Of a DNA stretch of 64,000 bases, positions 34,064-44,838 are shown one piece after another. The notes below the pieces were generated by a model. It saw only the letters and a program-made list of their open reading frames with translations, was not told the origin of the DNA and searched no databases. A program made the position numbers and the translations under genes. How positions within the stretch are numbered: the first letter of the stretch is position 1; each line of letters begins with the position of its first letter. The DNA comes from Mycocentrospora acerina (Eukaryota; Ascomycota; Dothideomycetes; Pleosporales). The stretch lies in assembly GCA_022701365.1 (NCBI GenBank), contig JAKUHH010000163.1, positions 23,521 through 87,520 on the forward strand. Direction: 5' to 3'.

Positions 34064-37000
34064 TCAATAAAGGTTGTGTTGACGTTGGACGTTATTCAGA
34101 ATCTCCAAGTCCATTTTGAGGATCGGTGAGTTCGGCGCAACTTCGGACAGAATGTTGATAGTCCGTGCGAGTAGGGCGGTGAGGTTGGCCTTTGTGAGCT
34201 GTGCTTGGTTGGGCAAGTACTTGTGAAGATTCGACTTATAGACTGCCGCGAGTACAAGCATATTTCCGAACTGTCTAGTGATTGTTAGTACATGCGTAAC
34301 CATGTTATATCACGATTATCAAGACTTACGCATGCAGAGTGCCAAATATGTTCGTCACTACTAGTCTACGTTTGCGGGTGCTCCTGAAGCCTTCGTATGG
34401 ACTGTTGGGAGCTGCCCCGATCCGATCAAAGGCAATTGTACTCCGAAAGGCGCAGTCGATACACTGCGCAGCGACTGCGATGATCTTTCGTTGACTCTCT
34501 GTCAGCTCCACCAAGTGCATACCTCTGCTTGTAGGCGTGGCGACCGAGTCTGGTGCTGGTGAGTTCTGCTGAGAGGACCAGGACATGCTGGCTGGTGGAA
34601 GCTCTATAGTGTGATTTGCGATTCGTAAATAGGGTCGCAAAATCATGTACAACCCTCCGTAGTATTTTGCTCGTAGACGTGCAATGTTGAGGTCAGTTGC
34701 CGGGGGATCGTCGTCTGACCAAGCCAAGGTTGGCGGTAATACTCGACGCCAGCTTTCCAGGACGTTGACGTGGCTTTTGGCATGCTCAGTGACTTCATTT
34801 ATGTTGGTGGTGTCGAAGCCCTTGCGCCCACCTGTACTGCGTTAGCTTTATATTCGTAGACAATACTCAACCAACTCACCAGCGCCATAAAGAGCGTTAT
34901 GTGCCTCATTCAGGATAACACGAAGCCAAATCTGGCTCGAGTACATAAGCATAGGGTCGTCTGTTCGCCCGCCTTCGCGTCGGTCCTCATTTGGTCCATC
35001 TCGGGAGTCTCCATTCTCAACAGGAACATTTTCGTAGACACCCTCTGGGTACATAATGTCGCTCTGATGCCTAGAGATACCGCTAGTCGGTAGAGTGCTC
35101 ATCTCAGCGAGAATATCTCTGTGGCAAGGAGTCAGTACACGCTTTTGATAGGAGCACAGGGAACTGACGATTCTAACTGGAGACATGTCCAGTAGACGCA
35201 CATGACCAAGTTCAGTCTGTAACGTTCTTTAGGGGACAACGACCGTTTGTTTTGGTCGCTGTCTGGACCGAAGTGGAAATCGCGATGAAGCTTGTGATAG
35301 TCACTGTTAAAGTGAGTCAGTTTGTGTCTGACGAAGATTATGCGGAACAGGCTTACGCTTTGATGAGCACCAAGGTTATGCGGCAAGCATTGTTGATCCA
35401 GCTCCAACTTTCCAAAACTCTAGCGTACTGGCTCAAGTACAAAGCAGCGAGAATCATGGCTTGTGCATGTGCTACAGTGTTACCTCCTTGTTGGTTACCA
35501 AGAATGTCGGTTGCATAGGCGAAGTACGCCATGCCAGGCAACGTGTCGATATTGCGTGGGCGGCTGTCGTCCGATGTTTCACTCGTGAAACTTCCATTGG
35601 TATGCTGGGGGTCCCGAGTATAACCCCATGCACCATTGGAAGTAGAGGAACTTCTATCACTCTGAGGCGCAGGCAGCTTTTCGTGATGCGCGCAAACCTT
35701 CCCGAGCGCAAGAACTAGCAGAACAATAGCGTTACGAAGAGAACGTTCAATTGCGCCTTTGGACAGATAAGGGTCATTGAACGCACTTATCGATCGCTTT
35801 CTCTTCACGCCAGGGTTTAACTGGTGAGTAGCAGGTGATGCGGTGCTTGCTGCCTTGACATCAGGACTGTACTGCTCGCTGAACTCTCGGATGATTCTGC
35901 GTAATTTGCTGGGGTTCAAGAATGGGTGCAAATTGTGCATGTTTGTAATGTAAGAGTCGTGCAGTTCCCAGAGGGTGCGAGAATGGAAGTTAGGCCGTCC
36001 GTCTGGACCGAGTCCACCATCGTATCCTGGATGATCGCGCGGTGTGTCGCCATTTGCTGTACCTGGGCTGGAATGATCAATAGGAGGATGACCCCACAAA
36101 CCTTCCTTGCCAGGTGCCGGAGAAGATGCGTCTGACTCATTGCTCTCTGGGCTGCCAGGGCCCTGCGCTCCATCGTTCAGGTCCTGTCCTTCACCAACAC
36201 CCCAAACGCGAATAAGGCCGCGATTTTGTTCGAGCTGCATAGGATAGTCCGACACCTCGTGGCCGTTTTCTACTAAGCGATTGAGGTAGTCGACATTCTT
36301 GTAAAAGGCGTTCATAGACGGCCACTCCTCCAGCAGCTTGTGGGCAGGAGTAGTGTGATCGCTTTGAAGACCACTCTTTTCCTTCGAAACGCCTTCTGCG
36401 ACACGACTACGATCACTTCTTACGCTATCGGCCGGAGTTGCTGGCTGTTGTGGAGGAGCCAGCATAGTTTCGTGTCTGCCCGGGGTAGAAACTTGGCCGG
36501 CCCCCGGCGACATCGAGGAGTATGGGACGACAGGAGATTCCATCTTCATGCTACTCACTCGTAGATTCTGGCCTCGTCCTTGTATTGTTGGTGTAGGCCA
36601 AGTCGATGAGCTGTGGTCTTTTATAGGAGGTGCAAAATGTGCTTCAGGCGAGGCATGATTTGGAGCCATGTCAAGCCCTCGTGCTGATGGGATCCTGCTC
36701 TCGACACTCTGTCGCCACGTGTTGAACTCGCCCACAAAGTCTTTTAAAACATCAGATATGGAGTTGACACTATCCTGGAGCTGCATCATGCTCCTGTCTT
36801 GTCTGTAGAGAATCAATACAAGGTCGCTGTTAAATGAGAGTACTGCTTACTTTGGTGGTGGTACGTCTTTGTACTGGCAGTCGAAGTTGTTTTCTCTGCA
36901 GAACTGGCAGGGCCTGGCTTCGTCGCACTTTTGCTTGCGCGCACGGCAATGATTACAAGCCTGGGTGGCGCGAACCTGCTTTCGCCTCACTTGTTGCGCT

Positions 37001-37674
37001 GCGCTCGAATACTGGTTCATATACTGTCCGGGTGTGTAGGCGCCGACAGGCTGGCCGTATTGCGAACCAGACGGAGGATGGAAAGCCGATTCATTGGAAT
37101 TTGGAGGGCTAATGGTATGGCTGTAGCCGTTGGACATACCATTGGGGCGATGCTCTGGATTCATCGGCCAGGGTTGATGAGCGCCATGCTCCATGCCGTG
37201 GGGTGGAGGTTGGGACCTGACGTCGACGCTGATGCTGGTAGATCTGGAGCTCTGTGGTTCCGGTGCGTTGGTTGATTGTGGAGTAGGCGGCGCACGGTAA
37301 GTGGAGATGCTGTCTTGTGAGACTGTTACCGGAATCGTGCCGGTGACGCCATGAGGGCGATGACCAGGCGAGGGAATGTTCCTTGGATCCGAGAAGAGTC
37401 GGATGTCAGAGGGTGGAAGCGACGGCGACGGAAGTGGTCCTGGATATCCTTGGGCCTGTGGAGCGTATGGCTGAGACGGCGGCGGCAGGCTGTGCGGAGG
37501 GTAGTAGCGGGAGGGAGGGGGGGAGGAAGCCTGGGTCGGAATGGGATGTGACGGATGACGAGAAGGATGCTGGGTGTGAGGTGGCGGAGGGGGAGGTCGT
37601 CCGTGGCCGTTATACACAGGATTGCCAGAGTCCAAACGAGGCCTTTTCTGGGCAGGCGCGTCCGGATCGGCCAT
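34064..37674 (-). CDS. Zn(II)2Cys6 fungal-specific transcription factor
   Basis: Six exons (minus): 37674..36851, 36802..35357, 35303..35169, 35118..34880, 34831..34330, 34274..34064; 1118 residues. The start is the ATG at 37674; the frame upstream offers only GTG. A Pro/Ser/Gln-rich N-terminus of about 235 residues precedes the binuclear cluster at 240-266, with six Cys spaced C-X2-C-X6-C-X5-C-X2-C-X6-C. A helical linker follows at about 280-315. The fungal-specific regulatory domain begins near 530 and spans exons 2-5 (HPFLNPSKLRRII, ALYLSQYARVLESWSWI, VYWTCLQLES). The cluster lying far from the N-terminus is less common than the usual N-terminal position. The protein is nuclear and the target genes unknown. 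No adjacent pathway identifies its job; the P450 is 3.2 kb upstream and divergent. Confidence 0.9.
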
Positions 37675-40600
37675 GCTCACATGTGGCAGACAAGATTTGC
37701 TCAGGCCATGCGGCTACTAGGTATGACAAGAGTACTGGGGCTACTACGTGCGATGGTCGCCGTCAAACGGCAACAGCCAGAAGGTCGCGGGGGGCAGCTG
37801 GTGGAGAGGGCGGCCTCGGCAGTCGCAAGGTCAAGAAGGGTCCAATTCACCAATGCGTCAGCTGGTGGTTGGCTAGGAGAGATTTGCGGAAGACAGCCCA
37901 ATCCGCGTCATCGCCTGAGAAGAGAGCGAAGGGTTTGGGAAGCGTCGCAGGGCAGAGCTCGGAGGCCAAAGTGGGATGCAGGACGGGAGCTTTGCTCAAG
38001 CCGCGCGAGGAAAACCTAGCCTTGAGCGCGACCTCTTACCATGGAACCGGAGTGAACTATCCGAAGCAGGCAAGGCCCAGTGAGAATGAATCGCGGGCAG
38101 TCAATGCGTTGACGTTTGCTGCTGGTCGGCACCAAGTGGCGCTGAAAAGGGCCGTGCGAGCGAAAGCAATCAGCAGTCTTGGACGGCGTAGCTGGGCAAA
38201 GAGGGCTAGGTGCTGGGGGCTAGTAGCTCGCAGGCCATGCAGAACGAGGGCGATGGTCCGGCGCTGCGAGGTGGGCACTCCAGACACGAGAGGGGCAGGG
38301 TGAAAACGGGGCGCACGCTCAAGAACAGAACTTTGATAGACTGCAGAGGGGCGCAACGCAACGCAACGGCAGCAGCAGAATGTGATTGGGCTGGGCGACA
38401 CCAGGACGAGTAAGTTGGTGTCAAACACGATTCAAGGCAGCCCAGGTGCGTATGCAGCTCGCTTACGCTGAGGAGGTCGCAAGCCATCAACCCGAGAGGT
38501 CGGACTAAGGTCAGCCTGCGCGCCGTGCAAGATGCCATCTGATGAACGACGAGCAGACTCTGATCAAACACATCGATGCCCTGTCCCGGCTGCTGGGACG
38601 CGCATGTACGGAGGCGTCGTTGCGAACGGTAAGCGTCCTCCTTCCCGCTGTCGCGGTTGTGCAGAATCCGTCTCTACACGACTGCCATCTGCCTTTGCTG
38701 CGCGGCAGCGTCAACAGTACACTGATGGCCGCCCTGGCTGAGGTAACGTGACGTTTGAATACGAGTGTGCGCCCCGCCCTGGCTCGTTGTTTCGCTAGGC
38801 GCTCTCCTCCGCCCTACCTCCCTCCACTATTATGAGAAGAAATATTGTCTGGCCAGCTGGTTTGGGTTGGGGAGACCGGACAATTTGCCAGTCGGTGGAC
38901 ATGATTGATGGGCTAGCCCCTGCGTCGACGGCTTCGTCGTCTTCGAGAAGCGTCCGTGGAAGCGATGTGCTCCCTGTGGCTGGCAGTAGTGACCATGCTC
39001 AACGTTGTTTGACAAGAAATCTTGTGCCATGGCCTCCTTGCTCTGAATCGTTGGCATGAGTCAGTTTGTATGTACGACACCGCTCTTCACACCGTCAAGG
39101 TGCCAAAACTTGTTACACCGCCGGCACTGCGAACATGGCACTGTTGCGATCAACGGCTGGTGCCCAAGATCTGCAATTTTGCGTTGAATCCCTGACGGGC
39201 TCGTATCTGTGCGGCAAACAGATTATTGACACCCTGTCCACGTCGTGTAGGTGCCTGTATCCGTGAGCCTGGACATTGCTGCGGTTCCGAGTATATGCCG
39301 AGAACAGGCGCAGGCATCTAGCGCGCTCTAATCCGAGACAGAGCGGCTTCAGGAACAAATGCAAATCGTTGGCCATTTGAGACAGGACTGGTCCACCCGA
39401 GCCATGGTCGTGTTGATCGCGCACTCTGCAGCTCTCTTGACGCATGCGTGCTTCGCAAATTATGCAAGACAGCCGATCAAGGGTTGCTCGCATGCCGGGG
39501 TGGAGCGGTCAGCTGCTCTGTGTTCCCAGCGAAGAGGCGGGCGATCTGTTGATACCTACTCTACGTTAGGCCGTTTGTGGAAAGCATTGTGACAACGTCG
39601 GACAAGTGCAATCTCCAAACTCAAGGTCAGATGACGACTCGGGCTCGGCCGGCTTCATTTCAACTGGAAACATGACAGGCTCCGTTTTGTTTGGAGATTC
39701 ATGAAAGCTGTCGTATAAGCCTTGGCGGTCGGTTTTGGGGCACCGAAATTGTGCTCTGTCAGTGCAGGGCTAACCTGCCGACGACGGGCACCAAAGGATC
39801 TCACCCCTGACACGCGATGCTGAGAAACGGTGGCTCACACGTGGATCGCGGCCACGAGGTTACGGGGCGCCCAATGAAAGGGCCAACACTCGCCCAAGGT
39901 TGTGCGGCTCGACCTCGTCGTCCAAGCTTGACGCTGTGCCGCACCGACTCACGACAAGATTGCTAATTGCCGTCGAATCGACGTGGAAGCATCATGGAAG
40001 CATTGCTTTGCGACACGCTGAAGAGGACGACAGAGTGCTTTCGAGGCCAACATTCCCCGCCGAAAAAAGTGCACATCCGATGACAAACAGCGCGACCATG
40101 TATGATTCGCTGAAATGACAGCACCTGTCCTTCCGCCATCGTTCAACGCCCTAACACAAGCCTGTCTTTGAACACGGCAACAAGACGGTGAGATCTGCTC
40201 CGTCACAAGCAGTTTGTACGCTCTTGTTGAACGCGTTAGAGAGGACAAACCCAGGAGCCGTCTGGTCTCGGAGCAGAAATCTCCGTCTGCTTCTTCTGTA
40301 GGTGGTTGGGAAAATCTGGTCGCGCAGACCGGATTTTCGCACACAGTAAGTTAGCGGTACACACCTGAAACCCGCAATTGTTGCGGTGAGCGAGAAGCGG
40401 TCAGTTTAGTCTGCGGCAATCATTGATCAAAAATCTGCCGGAGGCTGCCGCAGCGAACCTCAAGAGTAGATAGCCACCGCACATGTGAAATTGTAATTCC
40501 CCCCACTGCCCCCCAAGCTATGATACAAACACGTGACAGGCTACCCTCTCCACTGGACTTCGCTTACTTGCGCATGCAAAGCTTACATGAGAATCCTACA

Positions 40601-40900
40601 GGATTGCTGCGGGGATCTTCTGTTTCTCCAGATTCTGGCAGACCATGATGATATTTTCCTTTTGCAGCGTATGGCTTCTTCGTAAGAAACGTCAAGTGTA
40701 CGAGCCAATCGAAGCACGGGTTGGCTTTTCGAAACGTGAGAAGTGACGTGCGCTATGTAAACGTCACAACATCGCCTCTTAGAGCGCGATCGTCTTCGCG
40801 CAACACGCTGCAATCCGCGACCACCACATCCAAATCACATTGTTTAGTGTAGTATCCGTCGCTTTCTGTTTTCGAACATTGTTTGTAGGCGCTGAATAGT
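37675..40900. other. 3.2 kb divergent intergenic region between the regulator and the P450 gene
   Basis: No gene could be supported. The first kilobase is GC-rich and may be the 5' leader and promoter of the regulator. Several frames of 60-130 codons exist on both strands (for example 38542..38751 +), none with a family match or a clear splice partner. From about 39.6 kb the sequence is more AT-rich. Confidence 0.45.
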
Positions 40901-42928
40901 ATGCCTTCACTCGTTCTAAGTGTTGTTGCAGCCGTCGCATTGTACCTTGGCACCAATCTCTATCGCAGTCTCTCGCGCAATATAACACTGGCAAAGAGTT
41001 CGGGCCTGCCCGTTGTGGTAACTCCAGTTCATATCTTCAGCGTGTTCTGGCTTTCTACGCATTACATTTTTACGCCCTTGATCAAGTTGTTGCTGCCAGC
41101 TTCGCTTCGGGGGGTTTGGATAGAGTATGAACCTCACATGTCTCCTTCCACAAATACTGATAGTGCCCCAATCTAGTCTTCTAGATCCAGAGTGGTCGTA
41201 CAAGATTGGCCATTTGCCTTACAAGGAGCTTGGCTCAGATGTCTTCATTGTCGCCTCCCCCTCTGGCCTTATTGTCTTCGTGGCGAGCGCGGAGGTGGTG
41301 ACGCAAATCACCCAGCGACGAAATGATTTCCCCAAGCCGCTTGAAATGTATGGTGCGCTGGATATCTATGGGAAGAATCTTGTTTCGACTGAAGGCGCAG
41401 ATTGGCGTATGCATCGAAAACTCGCAGCACCGAGTTTTGGAGAAAAGAATAATGAGTTGGTCTTCACCGAAACACTACACCACGCACAGTCTTTACTTGG
41501 TTTGTGGACTGGACCTGATGGAAAAGGTGATTTGACAGTGCAAGATCCTGCTTTGGGTGCGATGAACTTTGCACTCTATGTCATAAGCAGTGCAGGCTTC
41601 GATGTACGCGTTGTATGGCCTCATGAAGAAGCGCGCCACTTGGAAGGAAAGAGCAAGGGAAAAATGTTTGGAGGATCAGACATACCCCCAGGGCATACCA
41701 TGAATTACCGAGAAGCTCTGAGCGAACTGCTTCACAACATCATGTGGACTCAAGTTATACCGCCCAAGTATCTACGTAAGTCGGTTATTCTCTTCGTCAT
41801 CAACTTAGCTGCAGGGATTGTATGTATGTTGAAGACGGTTCGCTAAGTTATCAACCAGCAAAATCCCCAATCAAGGTACACCGCACTGTAGGTGCTGCAG
41901 TTACAGAATGGGGCAAGTATATGGATCAGCTCTACGAAGCCAAAAAGTCTCAAGTCATGTCTGGGGAGAACAAGGCCGGCATGGACCTCTTTGATGCTAT
42001 GATCCGAGCAAGCGGTATTCTGGACGAGAAAAGGAGCGACCTGCAGAAAAGCGACCTGTTAGGAAATGCATTCGTTCTGATGCTGGCCGGACACGAGACG
42101 ACAGCCAATACGCTCCACTACTCCTTGATCTACCTTGCGATGAACTGGGCCTCGCAAAAGCGACTGCAGAAAGACATTGATGAGGCAATCCAAGGCAAAC
42201 CAATTGAGCAATGGGACTACGAAGAGCACTTTCCAAAGCTCTTTAGCGGCATGGCAGCAGCGGTCATGAACGAGACCCTCCGCTTGTTACAGCCCATTCT
42301 CAATATTCCCAAATCCACCGCTCCTGGACGACCCCAGCAATTTACCATGGATGGCCAGCAGTACACTATCCCCGGAGGCACCCACGTATTCCTCAGCGCC
42401 GCAATCCACCGAAACCCCAAGTACTGGCCCGCACCTCCCAACGCCACCAAGACCGACGCACTCGAGGACGTAGACCGCTTCCGACCAGAGCGCTGGCTCT
42501 CCAAAGCCAAGAATGCCGACACGTTTGAAGAAATCAACTACGACGATGAAGATCTACGCGGCCCATCTGGCGAAGACACTTCGGCGCAACTCTTCAAGCC
42601 CGTCAAAGGCTCCTACATCCCGTTCAGCGACGGGTTCCGGTCCTGTATTGGACGACGCTTTGCGCAGGTTGAAATTCTCGCCGTTTTGGCGACCATCTTT
42701 TCGCATTATAGTGTGGAGCTTGCTGTTGATGACTATGCGAGTGATGAGATGGTAGAGAGGATGACCAATGGCGGGAAGGAGAGGAGAGAGTTGTATGCAA
42801 AGGCTGTAGATAGAGCGGACGCTGCGCTCAAGACCAAGATGGCGAGTATCATTACATTGCAATTGAGGGGCACGTCGATTCCTATTCGGCTAGTGAGAAG
42901 GGGGGAGGAGAGATTTGCTTTTGATTGA
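40901..42928 (+). CDS. Cytochrome P450 monooxygenase
   Basis: Three exons, 40901..41124, 41177..41775, 41859..42928, 630 residues, longer than the usual 500-540. An N-terminal membrane anchor (VLSVVAAVALYLG) and a second hydrophobic stretch near residues 43-68 would tether it to the ER. Haem-thiolate landmarks are all present: I-helix AGHETTAN near 350 (oxygen activation), K-helix ETLRL (ExxR), the FRPERW region, and the haem loop FSDGFRSCIGRRFA with the Cys ligand near 536. Extra length comes from the N-terminal two-span region and an insertion before the haem loop rich in Asp/Glu. The substrate is unknown and no biosynthetic partner genes adjoin it. The family number cannot be assigned without comparison. 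Confidence 0.93.
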
Positions 42929-43191
42929 ACGACTTGTGGGATATCTCTGGGAGGCATGCAAATGGATTGCTTCATGACTTGGTTGGTTTGAAAGCAGAAG
43001 CTGTGCATGGTTGATGTTGGATTTGTAATGCATTTATGCACTCCCATGTTTCCGCATCACGTCACTACAAAGCTACCCCGCGATATTATAAGAGCTTTGT
43101 TCCAGATGCACAATTTCGCCCATACCACAACCGATCAATCAATCTTTAAAGAAACCTACCCTTCTATTCATCCGGATCCACCCCCTTCACA

Positions 43192-43775
43192 ATGTCCTCC
43201 CCATTCCCCCCACCCGAGCTCCGCGCCATTGCCCTCGAAGTGGCCGCCTTTCTCAAATCCCGCAAGGAAACAATCTCCGTCGCCGAAACCGCACGGCATT
43301 CCCTCTCCTCCAACCTCCCTCACAACTACTAACCTTTCTACAGGCAGCCGGCGGCCTCATATCTGCAGCCTTACTCGCCCTCCCTGGTGCATCTAGCTAC
43401 TATGCCGGCGGTCTCACGCTCTACACGCTCCCTTCACGCATAGCCTACGCAGGCTGGACCGACGAACTAACGGCTAACTACACAGGCCCCACACCCGGGA
43501 TTGTTGCCGGGTTGGCGGAGCATACACGCAAGACGCTGGGGAGTACGTATACTGTTGGTGAGAGTGGGACGGCGGGGCCGACGGGGGGAAAGACAAGGAA
43601 TAGGACGCCAGGGTATGTAGCGCTTGCTATCGCGCGGGAAGGGGCGGCAACGGTGACGCGAGAAGCGGAGACGGGAAGCGAGGATAGAGAGGAGAATATG
43701 GTCAAGTTTGCGGTGGAAGCGTTGAAGTTGGTGCGTGATGTGTTGAGAGAAGGGGAAGAAGGAGTGAAGCTGTGA
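43192..43775 (+). CDS. Stand-alone CinA C-terminal domain protein (NMN deamidase-like)
   Basis: Two exons, 43192..43290 and 43344..43775, 176 residues. CinA-C proteins in bacteria deamidate nicotinamide mononucleotide for NAD recycling; fungal single-domain members are common but little studied. Motifs seen are ISVAET at the end of exon 1, then AAGGLISAALLALPGASSYYAGG, a shortened form of the family core, and GESGTAGPTGG followed by PGYVALAIA. The intron (43291..43343) has a perfect branch site (CTACTAAC) and acceptor (TTTCTACAG) but begins GCACGG, so it would be a GC-AG intron. Without splicing the frame ends 15 codons later. An alternative GT upstream would delete the ISVAET motif. Confidence 0.78.
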
Positions 43776-44838
43776 GAGGAGGAGGGAGTAAGGGAGGAAA
43801 GAGGAAGGTAGCAAGAGAGGGAGACAATACACAAAGTCATATGTTTTTGTCCTTGTAAGGCTGCGCCTGTGAGAACAAAGGGAACCAAAGGGCGCGCGGA
43901 TATCGCGGTTATCGCTGTCTTGGTCTTGAATCGACGATGCGCCGAATCCTTAGATTACTCCTTTGGTGTTCACATGCCATGTGCCATCTGGAGTTCTTAC
44001 CCATACCCTTTTGATTTCTCTCCATCCATTTCTCACTCATCAGCTCTCTAGCCGCGCATCGCGCACCGAGCACCGAGCACCGAGCACACTTCGCTTTTCT
44101 TTGTAGGATCAAGCGCATGATCATCGCCCATCACATTGCTCAGCTCGCATCCTACGAACGCGCCACACCCACGCGTCAGGATTTCTGCATAAGCGTCCTT
44201 TCTCGGTGCAATCCTCCGACACCCAAGTTCGGCGCGAGTTGACCCGAAGTCGCGTAGCGTGTATATACAAGCTTCGCGTGGCGCTGGAGAGTTGTAAGCG
44301 AGGGGTGAAAGGGACCAAGAGAATGCCTGACAGTGCAGGCGTGGCGGGGTCATAGTTTATTGATGTTAGGCAGGGGCGGACGAATTGAGAGTTGTTGAAG
44401 CAGGTGCCCAAAAAAGTGGTTCAGTGGCTCAACAAACAGTGGAGAGAAGCATGCAAAGTAATCGGACCGTCAAGGAGGGCATCGAATACACTCAACTTAG
44501 CAAACACAGCAAACTGTACGAATGCCCTTTTTTCTTTCTTAATTCACGTCTCTGCATGCTCGGAGCTGGGTTTCTTGGTTGGGATAAGAAGTCTGTGCAT
44601 GACAATCTCATCACGTGTACAAAGCCTCTGCTCATCTTTTTTCCAGTCGATAAATGATAAGGGACTTTGAGCAATTGACAAAGTTACTAGAGGAAGCACG
44701 ACTGTGACTTGCAATTGAAGAGTTCAACCCGTATTCTAATTGTACGTCTATTGCTATTTAGCAGCTCAAAATGTATTCTAATAGCATGCATAATGCTTCA
44801 GTTTGACCAAAGCAAAAATCGTCACCAACCACGTCTCC
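43776..44838. other. Intergenic region CinA-PDAT
   Basis: About 1.06 kb between convergent genes, no gene supported. A short direct repeat CACCGAGCACCGAGCACCGAGCAC lies at about 44067-44090. Confidence 0.5.
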
